From positions 270,408 through 334,407 of the forward strand of contig CALVUI010000002.1 of NCBI GenBank assembly GCA_944363565.1: a DNA stretch of 64,000 nucleotides, read 5' to 3'. Below are positions 43,556-52,173 of the stretch, piece after piece; position 1 is the first letter of the stretch; every line of letters starts with the position of its first letter. The translations under genes were made by a program, and so were the position numbers. The stretch comes from an uncultured Bacilli bacterium. Its GTDB lineage: Bacteria > Bacillota_I > Bacilli_A > RFN20 > CAG-826. Under the pieces are notes generated by a model, which was given only the letters and a program-made list of their open reading frames with translations, was not told the origin of the DNA and ran no database searches.

Positions 43556-44814
43556 CCTACTCTCCGAAGATGGAACTGACAAAAGAACAATCCGCCATCA
43601 TGGCGGGAAGGAAGGGCGAGGCCCGGGCCTACATGATGGAGTCCTTGGTCCGTTACGGGGACCTGATGGGGGCCAAACGCCTCGTGCCTTTGGACTATCC
43701 CGATATCCAGGCTGCCTTTTATCCCGGACCCGACAATGAGAAACGGCTTCTAAGCAAACTCGACCTCATCGTCAATTCGGGCATCGTCAGCAATGGCAAG
43801 GCCGCGGGGGGTCTCCCTCTCCATGAACCCGTCTATCGCGAGTCCTTCTATGCCCATCAACTGGTTTTGGCCTCGATCCATGAAGACGTCCTCCTTAATG
43901 AAAGGCTGAAGAAGATTTCTTCCCTTACAAAAGAGGAATCCGGATGTTATCCCCATTTCGGAGAATTCCCGAAAGAAGGGGAGACGGTAGCCTTTTCGAG
44001 TCCCGCGGTCGTGGGCTTCGCCAACAGCGTTTTCGGCGCCAAATCGAACCTTTATTCACCCTTACTATCCCTTTTTGCGGGGATTTTGGGGGTAGTCCCG
44101 GAATTCGGCTTTGCCCTCAAGGAGAATAGGCAAGCCAAGATCCGCTTGGCCCTCAGGCTCAGGGTCTTGCCCGAGCCTTCCCTTCTGGCCCACCTCATCG
44201 CCTCAAAAGCCAAGAAGGCCGTCCCCTATATCCAGGGGCTCTCTTCCCTCTTAAAACCAGTCCCGGACGAGATGACCATGTCCTACCTCAAGGATCTGAC
44301 TGCCGGGTTATCGGCCTACGGGATCTATTTGGTCCACATCGAAGGGGTGACCCCGGAGGCCATCGAATACCGTCAATCGCTCCTGAGTCCCGATTGGAAG
44401 GACGCTTCCCTCAATGAGGACGAGCTTCAAAGTGTCTACACCGATTTGGCCGCCCCCGACGGGCATTACAAGGAAGCGATCCTCGGCTGTCCCGAATTGA
44501 CTTTGACCCAACTGGAGACCTACACGGCCTTGGCTTTTTCCTTGCTTAAAAAAGCCAAACGGGAGAAGCCGCGGATCGCCCTCTACTTCAATGCCTCGCC
44601 CACCACGATCGAAGCCTTCAAGAAGGGCCCGAGTTACGAGCTCTTTAGGAAAACGGGGATAAAGTTAACTTCCTTCTGTCCCCTCCGGCATGTCTTATTG
44701 ACCGGGAAGAAGATGAGGAAGACCCTTACCAATTCCCTGCCCCTCGTCCAATGCGGGGCCTCCTATCTCACGGCTTCGGATCTCATGGCCTTCGCCTGCG
44801 GAGGGGAAAGATGA
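43552..44814 (+). CDS. Aconitase X, large catalytic subunit (AcnX/DUF521)
   Basis: 420 residues. Family marks are ELTKEQSAIMAGRKGEARAYMMESLVRYGDLMGAKRLVPL at the N terminus and the segments VGFANSVFGAKSNLYS and CPELTLTQLETY. AcnX enzymes are [Fe-S]-dependent dehydratases; known members act on cis-3-hydroxy-L-proline (bacteria) or phosphomevalonate (archaea). Here the large and swivel subunits are separate genes, as in archaeal enzymes. The substrate cannot be chosen from sequence. AGGAGG lies just before the ATG, which overlaps the GH2 stop. Confidence 0.88.
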   Translation: MTYSPKMELTKEQSAIMAGRKGEARAYMMESLVRYGDLMGAKRLVPLDYPDIQAAFYPGPDNEKRLLSKLDLIVNSGIVSNGKAAGGLPLHEPVYRESFYAHQLVLASIHEDVLLNERLKKISSLTKEESGCYPHFGEFPKEGETVAFSSPAVVGFANSVFGAKSNLYSPLLSLFAGILGVVPEFGFALKENRQAKIRLALRLRVLPEPSLLAHLIASKAKKAVPYIQGLSSLLKPVPDEMTMSYLKDLTAGLSAYGIYLVHIEGVTPEAIEYRQSLLSPDWKDASLNEDELQSVYTDLAAPDGHYKEAILGCPELTLTQLETYTALAFSLLKKAKREKPRIALYFNASPTTIEAFKKGPSYELFRKTGIKLTSFCPLRHVLLTGKKMRKTLTNSLPLVQCGASYLTASDLMAFACGGER

Positions 44815-45245
44815 AGAACTTCATGGGACGTAACGTGACGAGCGTCGGAGCCCAGGGCCTGGCCCTGGTTTCCCGGGCCCCCTTCTATCCTTCTAAGGGC
44901 CTACGGACCTTCCTTCCGGCTTGGAAGAAGAAGGACCTATTTAGGGACTGGCAAAACAAGGACCTCGATAAGAAAAGCCTCAAGGGGGCCATCCTCTGCC
45001 TCGATGAATGCGTCGGTGTCCACGAAGGCTATGAGAGGCTCTTGAGCCTAATCGAAAAGGGAGAAGGGCCTTCCGCCATTTTGTTTTCGGGATCTTTGCC
45101 TTATCAATTCGCGGCCTTATTGGCGACCGAAGCCTCGATGCGGAAGATCGCCATCATAAGCGACCTCGGTCCCGCCTTCATTGATGCGGTCCGCGAAGGC
45201 GACCGGATCGAAGTCAAAAGCGATGGGACGGTCGTTATAATCTGA
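44811..45245 (+). CDS. Aconitase X, small swivel subunit (DUF126)
   Basis: 144 residues. This is the beta-barrel swivelling domain that closes over the AcnX active site: an N-terminal strand-rich segment, then GAILCLDECVGVHEGYERLLSLIEKG and a C-terminal DAVREGDRIEVKSDGTVVII. The family usually has GSSSG or a similar loop near the middle; here the region reads LFSGSLPYQF and is not typical. ATG overlaps the large-subunit stop by four bases. The last bases of this gene carry the -10 of the HAD gene. Confidence 0.8.
   Translation: MKNFMGRNVTSVGAQGLALVSRAPFYPSKGLRTFLPAWKKKDLFRDWQNKDLDKKSLKGAILCLDECVGVHEGYERLLSLIEKGEGPSAILFSGSLPYQFAALLATEASMRKIAIISDLGPAFIDAVREGDRIEVKSDGTVVII
45236..45241 (+). promoter_or_regulatory. 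Internal -10 element TATAAT ahead of the HAD gene
   Basis: Perfect TATAAT within the last codons of the swivel-subunit gene, seven bases before the ATG at 45249. Confidence 0.6.
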
Positions 45246-45248
45246 GCC

Positions 45249-46031
45249 ATGGATTTCAAGGCCTTGTTCTTCGATATCGACTGGACCCTTTTCGACCACG
45301 CCGCTAAGGCCTACGTCCCTTCGGGGATCGAGGCCATCAAAAAGGCCAAAAAGAAGGGAATCAAGGTCTTCCTTTGCAGTTCCCGTCCCTACGATTCGAT
45401 GGTGACTTTCGGGGCCTTCGACCTCGGAATTGAATGGGACGGTTACGTCTCGAGTTGTGGTGGCGTCGCCTATACGGATGGGAAATATGTCCGCAAAACC
45501 CTAATCAAAAGCTCTGATTTGCATCGTTTCGATCGGCTAGCCCATAAACTCGGCCTTACCTATGAATTGGTGGGTCCGACCAGCCGTCACCTGGCCTACG
45601 CCCCCACGGTCTACATGCATAGGTTCCGGGAGCTTTATAAGGACGGGGAAGTGCCGGTCTACCGTTACCGCGGGGAAGAGGTGGTCGGGATCCTGATGTT
45701 CGCCCCAAATCACTACGACTCCTTGTTCAAGGAGAGGCTTTCTTCCTTCACTTACTACCGCTTCCACGACTACGGGGTCGAAATAAGTGAAGTTCCCCAT
45801 AAGAAAGGGGACGGAATAAAGGCAATTCTCCGCTATCATAATATAGACCCGGCTTTAGCCGCCGGTTTCGGGGACGATACCCAGGACCTGACCATGAAGG
45901 AAGGGCTCTGCACCCTCGTGGCCATGGGCAACGGCAAAGAGGAACTGAAGAAGGGCGCTGACCTCGTCACCGCGAGAATCGACGAGGACGGGCTCCTCAA
46001 GGCTTTCCTCCAACTGGGGATCATCGTTTGA
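45249..46031 (+). CDS. HAD-family phosphatase, Cof type (IIB)
   Basis: 260 residues. Motif I is FFDIDWTLFD with nucleophile Asp9 and Asp11, where the residue after Asp11 is Trp instead of the usual Gly. Motif II is FLCSSRPY, motif III the Lys in KKGDGIKAI, motif IV GFGDDTQDLTM. The type IIB cap lies between. These enzymes dephosphorylate sugar phosphates, nucleotides or flavin precursors; substrate unknown. It appears to have its own promoter within the upstream gene. Confidence 0.88.
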   Translation: MDFKALFFDIDWTLFDHAAKAYVPSGIEAIKKAKKKGIKVFLCSSRPYDSMVTFGAFDLGIEWDGYVSSCGGVAYTDGKYVRKTLIKSSDLHRFDRLAHKLGLTYELVGPTSRHLAYAPTVYMHRFRELYKDGEVPVYRYRGEEVVGILMFAPNHYDSLFKERLSSFTYYRFHDYGVEISEVPHKKGDGIKAILRYHNIDPALAAGFGDDTQDLTMKEGLCTLVAMGNGKEELKKGADLVTARIDEDGLLKAFLQLGIIV

Positions 46032-46046
46032 GAAAGGGGAACGAAT

Positions 46047-46679
46047 ATGGACTTACTCTACCGCTTGCCTAACTATACCCAGGAAGGCCTCTTGGACTTA
46101 GCGGCCCGGATGATCGAGGACGAGCAAGGGACCTATGGGGGATTGAACCTCACCTACCTCTTCCCCTACATGACCCCGAAGAGCCGTCTGAGCGTCCTCT
46201 CGGACCTTCTATCGAAGGGAAAGGACCTCTCGCCCCTCTCTGGGTTCTTGTTCCCCGAAGCCTACTTCCAGTTGGCTGACTACGTGAAGAAGAACAAGGT
46301 TTGGCCGAGGGGCCTCGAAAACCACATCCCCTTCCTCCCCCTCAAGGCCGTTGATTCCTTGCTTCCCCTCTTCAAGGAAACCGGGAAGGTCGGGACCATG
46401 GACGTCGAGCGTCTCCTGCCCCAGGCCTCGATGGAAGGGAAGGACAACTTCTTCGAGGACATGCTCGAATACGACTTCGCAAGGGCCAGCAAGTACGCGG
46501 CCTACGCCTCGGTCAAGGCCCTCCACGAGATGGCCCTCCGTTACATAGGCGGCTTCTACGGCGACTGCGACATCGCCAAGTTCTACCGCTACTTCTCGGC
46601 GGAAGACAAAAAGAAGGTCAAGGAGAAGTACAAGGCCTACGGCGAAAAGGCCAAGAAGAACAAAAAGGCAAAGAAGTAA
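46047..46679 (+). CDS. Unknown helical protein upstream of the putrescine operon
   Basis: 210 residues, all-helical by eye, with a strongly basic C-terminal 30 residues (KKKVKEKYKAYGEKAKKNKK). It has no membrane segment and no recognised family. A Shine-Dalgarno AAAGGGG sits about nine bases before the ATG. Its stop is seven bases before the decarboxylase-deiminase start, so it is probably in that operon, but the polycationic tail gives no specific clue. Confidence 0.7.
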   Translation: MDLLYRLPNYTQEGLLDLAARMIEDEQGTYGGLNLTYLFPYMTPKSRLSVLSDLLSKGKDLSPLSGFLFPEAYFQLADYVKKNKVWPRGLENHIPFLPLKAVDSLLPLFKETGKVGTMDVERLLPQASMEGKDNFFEDMLEYDFARASKYAAYASVKALHEMALRYIGGFYGDCDIAKFYRYFSAEDKKKVKEKYKAYGEKAKKNKKAKK

Positions 46680-46686
46680 CCCCAAC

Positions 46687-49311
46687 ATGGCAAAGACAAA
46701 CTACAAACAAAGCGACACTCCGTTCCTCAGTGCAATGGAGGAATATGTCGAGGAGGGCAATTCCCCCTTCGACGTCCCCGGCCACCACCTCGGGAACATC
46801 GATAATCCGGCCATCCGGATCCTAGGGAAAAACGTTTATCGTTACGACCTCAATTCCCCCTATGGCCTCGACAACCTGGCCAAACCCCACGGGGTCATTT
46901 TGGAAGCCGAGAAACTCTTGGCCAAGGCCTGTCACGCCGACGAGGCCTTCTTCCTCATCAACGGGACCTCGGGCGGGATCCTGGCCATGATCATGGCCTC
47001 CTGCAAGGCCGGCGATAAGATCATCTTGCCACGAAATGTCCACAAATCCATCATCAATGGTTTGATTTTGTCGGGCGCCGTCCCGGTCTACGTGATGCCG
47101 GAAATCGACTCCCATTTGGAAATAGCCAACCAACCTAGTCTCGAGAGCTACCGCCGGGCCATCGTCAAGAACCCCTCCGCCAAGGCGGTCCTCGTCATCA
47201 ACCCGACCTACTTCGGGGCCGTCGCCGACCTCAAGGCGATCGTGACCTTGGCCCATGAGCATCATATGGCGGTTTTGGCCGACGAAGCCCACGGGGCCCA
47301 TTATTACTTCCGGGGCAAGGGCTCGCCCCTTTCGGCCATGGATGCCGGGGCCGATCTCTCCAGCGCCTCCTTCCACAAGACGGCCGGGAGCCTGACCCAG
47401 TCCTCGATCCTTTTGATGCACAATGGGATGTTCAAACGGGAAGACATCCAGAAGGCCCTGAACGTTTTGACCACGACCAGCCCCTCGAGCATCCTCATCG
47501 GCTCCATCGACGGAGCCAGGAGCTTCATGGCTTCGAGGGCGGGCAAGAAGGCGATGGAAGAAACTATCGAACTGGTCAAATACGCCCGTGAGGAAATCGC
47601 CAAGATCCCGGGCTTCATCCCGGTCAGCAAGGAACACTTCTTGGCCCACGGCTGCTACGACTACGACATCTCGAAGCTGGTCATCGAAGTCGACCGTCTC
47701 GACATCAACGGCTTCGAACTCTACCGCCTGCTCAAGACCAAGTACGCGGTCCAGATGGAACTCGCGGAAACCTACGCCGTCATGGGGGTCTTCGCCATCG
47801 GTAGCAAAAAGGAACACGTCGACCACCTGGTCGCCTCTTTGAAGGAAATCAGCCGCGACCACTTCCATCCCGAGATCACCTATCCCGACCATCATTTCGA
47901 TACCTCCTTCCCCTACATGCTGGTGAGGCCGAGAAGCGCCTTCCACGCCCCGGGGAAAGTGGTCCCGGTCGAAGAATGCGACGGGGCCGTCTCGAAAGAG
48001 CAGGTCATGATGTATCCGCCGGGCATCCCCCTCATCGTCCCGGGCGAGGTCTGGACCAAGGAATTGGTCGAGAGGGTCAAGCATTACCAGAAGTCCGGGG
48101 TCACCCTCCTTTCGGGTTACCAGAAGGGCTATGAGATCATCGATACCGCCAAGTGGAAACGCTACCCGGTCTACGAGAAGCGTTTGAGCGACTACTTCAA
48201 GAAGCGGATGACGACCCCGGCCCTCGATGGTTTCTACATGCCCTTTGAAGGGGACCGTCACCAGGCCACCTTCATCATGTTGCCCTACCGTAGCGACACC
48301 TGGCGTCGTAAGGGCGTTCCCGCTCGGGAAGAATACAAGAAGGTCATCGAGGCCATCGCCGAACACGAAAACGTCATCGTCCTCATCCATCCGCGCCTCT
48401 ACAAGAAAGAGGCCCCGACCTACGAGAAGATCCCCAACGTCAGTTGCATCCAGATGCGTTATGACGACGCCTGGGCCCGCGACACCTTCCCGATCTTCTT
48501 GACCGACGGGGAGAACATCCGGACCGTCGACTTCCGCTTCAACGGCTACGGGGGTTCCTTCAACGGCCTCTATGGCGACTACAAGGACGACGATCGGCTC
48601 GGGGCCCTCATCTCCAAGCGTTACCACCTTCCGTCCTACTACCATCCCGACTTCGTTTTGGAAGGCGGCTCCATCGCCGTCGACGGGGAAGGGACTTTGA
48701 TCACGACCGAAGCTTGCCTCCTTAGCAAGGGCCGTAACCCGACCTACACCAAGGACCAGATCGAGGAGGTCCTTAGGGAAAACTTCCGGGTCGAAAAGGT
48801 CATCTGGGTCCCCCATGGCATCTACCTCGACGAGACCGACGAGCACATCGACAACATGGTGGCCTTCGTCCGTCCGGGCGAGGTGGTGATGGCCTATACC
48901 GACGACAAGAGCGATCCTCAGTACACCTATTGCGAGGAGACCTACAAGGCCCTTAGGAAGGCCCGCGATGCCCAGGGACGGAAGCTCAAGATCAATCTCT
49001 TGCCCCTGCCCAATCCCCCGCTTTACATGAGTGCCGAGGAGGCCAAGGGCCTCAGCGTCCTCAAGGACACCAAGGATCGAAGGAAGGCCGGTAGACGGCT
49101 GGCCGCCTCCTACGTCAACTTCTACCATGGCCATGACTTCGTCATCATCCCCTCCTTCGGGGTCGTGGAAGACGAGGTCGCCCTCAAGGTCTTCGAAGGC
49201 CTCTTCCCCGAGAAGAAGATCCACCAGGTCCCGTCCAAGGAGATCGTCCTGGGAGGGGGCGGCATCCACTGCATCACCATGCAATACCCGGTTAGAGGAG
49301 AAAAGAAATGA
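46687..49311 (+). CDS. Arginine decarboxylase-agmatine deiminase fusion
   Basis: 874 residues joining two consecutive pathway enzymes. Residues 1 to about 500 are a fold-type I, PLP-dependent Orn/Lys/Arg decarboxylase of the short Bacilli SpeA class: FDVPGHHLGN, NGTSGGILAMI, ADEAHGAHYYF, and PLP Lys231 in SFHKTAGSLTQSS. Residues from about 513 to the end are an agmatine deiminase: YDDAWARDTFPIF, His720 in DETDEHIDNMV, and nucleophile Cys862 in GGGGIHCITMQ. Arginine decarboxylation gives agmatine, which the second half turns into N-carbamoylputrescine and ammonia. Specificity of the first half for arginine is inferred from the fusion. The start follows a CCCCAAC spacer without a Shine-Dalgarno sequence; the 3' end overlaps aguB by four bases. 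Confidence 0.93.
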   Translation: MAKTNYKQSDTPFLSAMEEYVEEGNSPFDVPGHHLGNIDNPAIRILGKNVYRYDLNSPYGLDNLAKPHGVILEAEKLLAKACHADEAFFLINGTSGGILAMIMASCKAGDKIILPRNVHKSIINGLILSGAVPVYVMPEIDSHLEIANQPSLESYRRAIVKNPSAKAVLVINPTYFGAVADLKAIVTLAHEHHMAVLADEAHGAHYYFRGKGSPLSAMDAGADLSSASFHKTAGSLTQSSILLMHNGMFKREDIQKALNVLTTTSPSSILIGSIDGARSFMASRAGKKAMEETIELVKYAREEIAKIPGFIPVSKEHFLAHGCYDYDISKLVIEVDRLDINGFELYRLLKTKYAVQMELAETYAVMGVFAIGSKKEHVDHLVASLKEISRDHFHPEITYPDHHFDTSFPYMLVRPRSAFHAPGKVVPVEECDGAVSKEQVMMYPPGIPLIVPGEVWTKELVERVKHYQKSGVTLLSGYQKGYEIIDTAKWKRYPVYEKRLSDYFKKRMTTPALDGFYMPFEGDRHQATFIMLPYRSDTWRRKGVPAREEYKKVIEAIAEHENVIVLIHPRLYKKEAPTYEKIPNVSCIQMRYDDAWARDTFPIFLTDGENIRTVDFRFNGYGGSFNGLYGDYKDDDRLGALISKRYHLPSYYHPDFVLEGGSIAVDGEGTLITTEACLLSKGRNPTYTKDQIEEVLRENFRVEKVIWVPHGIYLDETDEHIDNMVAFVRPGEVVMAYTDDKSDPQYTYCEETYKALRKARDAQGRKLKINLLPLPNPPLYMSAEEAKGLSVLKDTKDRRKAGRRLAASYVNFYHGHDFVIIPSFGVVEDEVALKVFEGLFPEKKIHQVPSKEIVLGGGGIHCITMQYPVRGEKK

Positions 49312-50171
49312 AGTTTGCCATCACCCAAATGGCGATGAGCCCGGACTACGAGGAAAACATTGCCAAGGCCGACGCCATTCTGGCTTCCGCCAAAAAGGAC
49401 GGGGCCGACTGCGTCCTCTTACCCGAACTCTTCGAATATCCCTATTTCTGCAAACGGGAGGACTACCGTTATTTTGATTTGGCGGAGGACTTCCTCGATT
49501 CCAAAACCCTGGTCCATTATCAGAAACTGGCCATCGAATTGGGTCTGGTTCTTCCCATCTCCTTCTTCGAGAAGGCCCCGACCTGCTACTTCAATTCCCT
49601 GGCCCTCATCGATAGGGACGGGGAGATCAAGGGCCTCTACCGGAAGTCCCACATCCCGACCGGGGAAGGCTATGAAGAGAAGTTCTACTTCACCCCCGGC
49701 AACACGGGGATTTCCCCGATTGCCAGCTCCGCCGGCAAGCTCGGGATCGGGATCTGCTGGGACCAGTGGTTCCCCGAGACTTCGAGGATCTTGGCCTTAT
49801 CGGGGGCGGATATCCTGATGTTCCCGACTGCGATCGGGAGCGAGCCGGTGACCGGGAAGGATTCCAGGAAGCACTGGCAAAACGCCATGATCGGAAGCTC
49901 TGCCCAAAACGTCATGCCCTTACTAGCCTCCAACCGGATCGGGAAGGAAGACGACATGGGTGCCACGGTCACCTTCTTCGGCCATAGCTTCGCCACCAAC
50001 CAATACGGGGAAGTGATCGCCGAGATGGATGAGAATACCGAGGGCTACCGCATCGTCGAGTACGATTTCGATGCTCTACGGAAAGAAAGGACGACCTGGG
50101 GGGTCTTCCGGGATCGGCGGACCGATCTCTACCACGATCTCTTATTGGTCGATCCGCGTCTAGGGAGGTAA
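49308..50171 (+). CDS. aguB: N-carbamoylputrescine amidase
   Basis: AguB hydrolyses N-carbamoylputrescine to putrescine, CO2 and ammonia, completing the route begun by the upstream fusion enzyme. 287 residues of the nitrilase superfamily with the catalytic triad Glu40 (LLPELFEYPYF), Lys113 (GLYRKSHIP) and Cys150 (GICWDQWFPE). GEGYEEKFYFTPGNTG is characteristic of this amidase branch. Its ATG overlaps the fusion gene stop, with GAGGAG in place, so the two are translationally coupled. Confidence 0.95.
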   Translation: MKFAITQMAMSPDYEENIAKADAILASAKKDGADCVLLPELFEYPYFCKREDYRYFDLAEDFLDSKTLVHYQKLAIELGLVLPISFFEKAPTCYFNSLALIDRDGEIKGLYRKSHIPTGEGYEEKFYFTPGNTGISPIASSAGKLGIGICWDQWFPETSRILALSGADILMFPTAIGSEPVTGKDSRKHWQNAMIGSSAQNVMPLLASNRIGKEDDMGATVTFFGHSFATNQYGEVIAEMDENTEGYRIVEYDFDALRKERTTWGVFRDRRTDLYHDLLLVDPRLGR

Positions 50172-50176
50172 ACACC

Positions 50177-50608
50177 ATGGGATTTCGCGCCTTCAACTAC
50201 GGGGCCAACGTCGTGGCCTATGACTACAAGGGCCACAAGATGGCCATGACTTGCGCCTGGGCCATGCAGGTCGATTACCAGGAACTCTGCCTTTGCCTCG
50301 GGAGCCAAAGCGACACCGGGAACCACCTGAAAGTCGGGGACCGGGTCGGGGTCAGCGCCCTCAGCCATGGCCAGGAGAAGATCGCCCTCCAATTTGGGGA
50401 AGGGCACTCCCTGGAAGGAGACAAATTCCACGAGGTCCAATACGAAAACGACCATGGGGTTTTGACCATCCTCGGAGCCAAGGTCAGGATGAAGTGCACG
50501 GTCGAGAATATCCTCGACCATAACGGGGACCATCTGGTCTTCCTAAGGGTCGATAGTTACGACGTCGATCCTAATAAGGGTTTCCTCAGTTACGACGAAG
50601 TGGCCTAG
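50177..50608 (+). CDS. Flavin-reductase-like FMN-binding split-barrel protein
   Basis: 143 residues. The fold is suggested by MAMTCAWAMQVDYQELCLCLGSQSDTG (the FMN phosphate-binding region of flavin reductase-like proteins) and by VGVSALSHGQEKIALQFGE. It would bind FMN and reduce it or a small substrate with NAD(P)H. It follows aguB by five bases, with GGGAGG before the ATG. A link to putrescine synthesis is not obvious. Its stop codon is inside the terminator stem. Confidence 0.75.
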   Translation: MGFRAFNYGANVVAYDYKGHKMAMTCAWAMQVDYQELCLCLGSQSDTGNHLKVGDRVGVSALSHGQEKIALQFGEGHSLEGDKFHEVQYENDHGVLTILGAKVRMKCTVENILDHNGDHLVFLRVDSYDVDPNKGFLSYDEVA

Positions 50609-50620
50609 GGGCCACTTTTT
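50598..50620 (+). terminator. Terminator of the putrescine operon
   Basis: Eight-base-pair stem AAGTGGCC/GGCCACTT, loop TAGG containing the stop codon, then T-run. Confidence 0.9.
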
Positions 50621-50645
50621 CATTTAATTCGTCTTTCTAATCTTT

Positions 50646-50651
50646 TAATAT
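50646..50651 (+). promoter_or_regulatory. -10 element of the mntP gene
   Basis: TAATAT ten bases before the ATG at 50662, leaving at most a few bases of leader. No yybP-ykoY manganese riboswitch fits in the gap. Confidence 0.4.
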
Positions 50652-50661
50652 TCGTCCTTGT

Positions 50662-51282
50662 ATGTGGATCGCCCTTTCCTTCTTGCTTGGACTCGGTCTC
50701 GCCATGGATTGTTTTGCCTTGTCTTTGTCCGATGGTTTGGCCTATCGCGATCTGACCAAGAAGAAGGGGGTTTTCATCGCCACCGTCTTCGGCCTCATGC
50801 AGGGCCTCATGCCCTTACTCGGCTACCTATTGGGCCTGGCCTTGGCCCAATGGATCGACGCCTTCGACCATTATGTCTCCTTTGTCTTACTGGCCTTCAT
50901 CGGGATCAAGATGATGGTGGAGGGCATCAGGGGGATGGTGAAGCCCGAGGCCTGCGAGGCTAAGAAGTTCTCGGTTCCCGAGGTCTTGCTCCAAGGGGTT
51001 GCCGATTCGATTGACGCCCTCGCGATTGGGATCACGATACAGGCGACGATCGGGGCCACCGCCGACTACCAGATCTACGTGAGCTTTGTGATCATTGCCC
51101 TCATGTCCTTTTTGCTTTCGATCATCGGCCTGGTTCTCGGCCGTTACATCAATTGTCTCTTGAAGGGCCGCTTCCACGTGGCCGAGGTCCTCGGGGGCCT
51201 CATCCTCCTAGGCCTAGGGATCTACCTCCTAGTCAGCGGGATCATGGAGGCCCCGGTTTTGACTTCCATCTTAAATCTTTGA
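50662..51282 (+). CDS. mntP: Putative manganese efflux pump MntP
   Basis: 206 residues, six transmembrane helices in two inverted three-helix repeats, as in MntP. The repeat signatures GLGLAMDCFALSLSDGL and LLQGVADSIDALAIGITI hold the paired Asp residues needed for Mn2+ export. MntP protects against manganese excess. In many bacteria it is controlled by a Mn riboswitch; here the 5' leader is nearly absent, so control must be by another route or constitutive. Confidence 0.9.
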   Translation: MWIALSFLLGLGLAMDCFALSLSDGLAYRDLTKKKGVFIATVFGLMQGLMPLLGYLLGLALAQWIDAFDHYVSFVLLAFIGIKMMVEGIRGMVKPEACEAKKFSVPEVLLQGVADSIDALAIGITIQATIGATADYQIYVSFVIIALMSFLLSIIGLVLGRYINCLLKGRFHVAEVLGGLILLGLGIYLLVSGIMEAPVLTSILNL

Positions 51283-51306
51283 TAGAGGGGGCCTCGCCTT
51301 TTGGCT

Positions 51307-51312
51307 TACAAT
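51307..51312 (+). promoter_or_regulatory. -10 element of leaderless patatin gene
   Basis: TACAAT ends six bases before the ATG at 51319. Confidence 0.55.
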
Positions 51313-51318
51313 AAGCCC

Positions 51319-52173
51319 ATGAAAAAGTCCTTCTGCCTCGCCATCCAGGGAGGGGGAACCCGGGCCTCCTTTTGCCTCGGGGTCGTTTTGGCGATGCGGG
51401 AAGCCGGCCTCATGGCCGATTACGTGATCGGCACCAGTGCCGGATCCCTGATCGGGATGATGTATTTGTTAAAGGACTCCAGAGGGGTCGAGGATGCCTT
51501 CATCGACTACATGGGGAACAAGCAGTTCGTCGGTTTAAGCAATGTCATCAAAAACGGATCTTTGTTCAATTTCTCCTTCTTTTACGAGGATATCAGTCGG
51601 AATAGACGGGAAATCGACATCTCTTCCTTCTTGGAAAGCCCGGCCAAATACTACGCGGTCGCGACCGACTGCGAGGAGGGGAAGCCCGCCTATTTCTCCC
51701 TTGATGAAGGCGATGTCCTTAGGGGCATCGAGGCTTCCTGCGCCTTGCCCTTATTCTCGAGGCCGGTGGAAATCGGGGGCCGTCATTATCTCGACGGGGG
51801 GACGGTCGAAAGCCTCCCCTTCCATAAGCCTCTACGGGAAGGGGAAAAGAAGATCGTCTTCGTCTCGAGCCGCCCCAAGGGTTTCAAGAAGGAAGGCAGT
51901 GGCCGTTCGAGCAAGCTGGCCGCGAAGGCGATGTACGGCAAATACCCGAAGTGGAAGGAAGCCTTCGTCAGGTCCATCGAGTCCTACAATGAAGAAGTCG
52001 ATGAACTGTTGAAGGCCGAGGAAGAAGGCAAGCTCTTCGCCATCTATCCCGAAGTCCCGATTTCCCTCGGGGTGGCGGAAACGGACAGATTTCGTTTATT
52101 AGGGGCCATCTACGAAGGACGGAAGACCTTCCAGAAGGTCCTGCCCGCCCTTAAGGAGTATCTACGTCAATGA
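51319..52173 (+). CDS. Patatin-like phospholipase
   Basis: 284 residues. Catalytic Ser-Asp dyad of patatins: oxyanion loop GGGTRASF, nucleophile Ser in GTSAG, and Asp in the DGG motif (YLDGGTVESLPF). Cytoplasmic patatins release fatty acids from phospholipids or lysophospholipids. There is no signal peptide or membrane anchor. The in-frame ATG at 51301 is upstream of the -10 hexamer, so 51319 is preferred. It overlaps the pseudouridine synthase gene by four bases. Confidence 0.92.
   Translation: MKKSFCLAIQGGGTRASFCLGVVLAMREAGLMADYVIGTSAGSLIGMMYLLKDSRGVEDAFIDYMGNKQFVGLSNVIKNGSLFNFSFFYEDISRNRREIDISSFLESPAKYYAVATDCEEGKPAYFSLDEGDVLRGIEASCALPLFSRPVEIGGRHYLDGGTVESLPFHKPLREGEKKIVFVSSRPKGFKKEGSGRSSKLAAKAMYGKYPKWKEAFVRSIESYNEEVDELLKAEEEGKLFAIYPEVPISLGVAETDRFRLLGAIYEGRKTFQKVLPALKEYLRQ

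Noticed and set aside
46822-49284. 820-residue open frame antisense to the decarboxylase-deiminase fusion
   Set aside because: It is the mirror of strongly biased C/G-ending codons. The product is low-complexity (runs of D, G, V, F) and the plus strand has complete catalytic motifs.
50609-50661. Possible yybP-ykoY manganese riboswitch ahead of mntP
   Set aside because: Only about 50 bases separate the terminator from the start, and the motif's conserved loops are absent.
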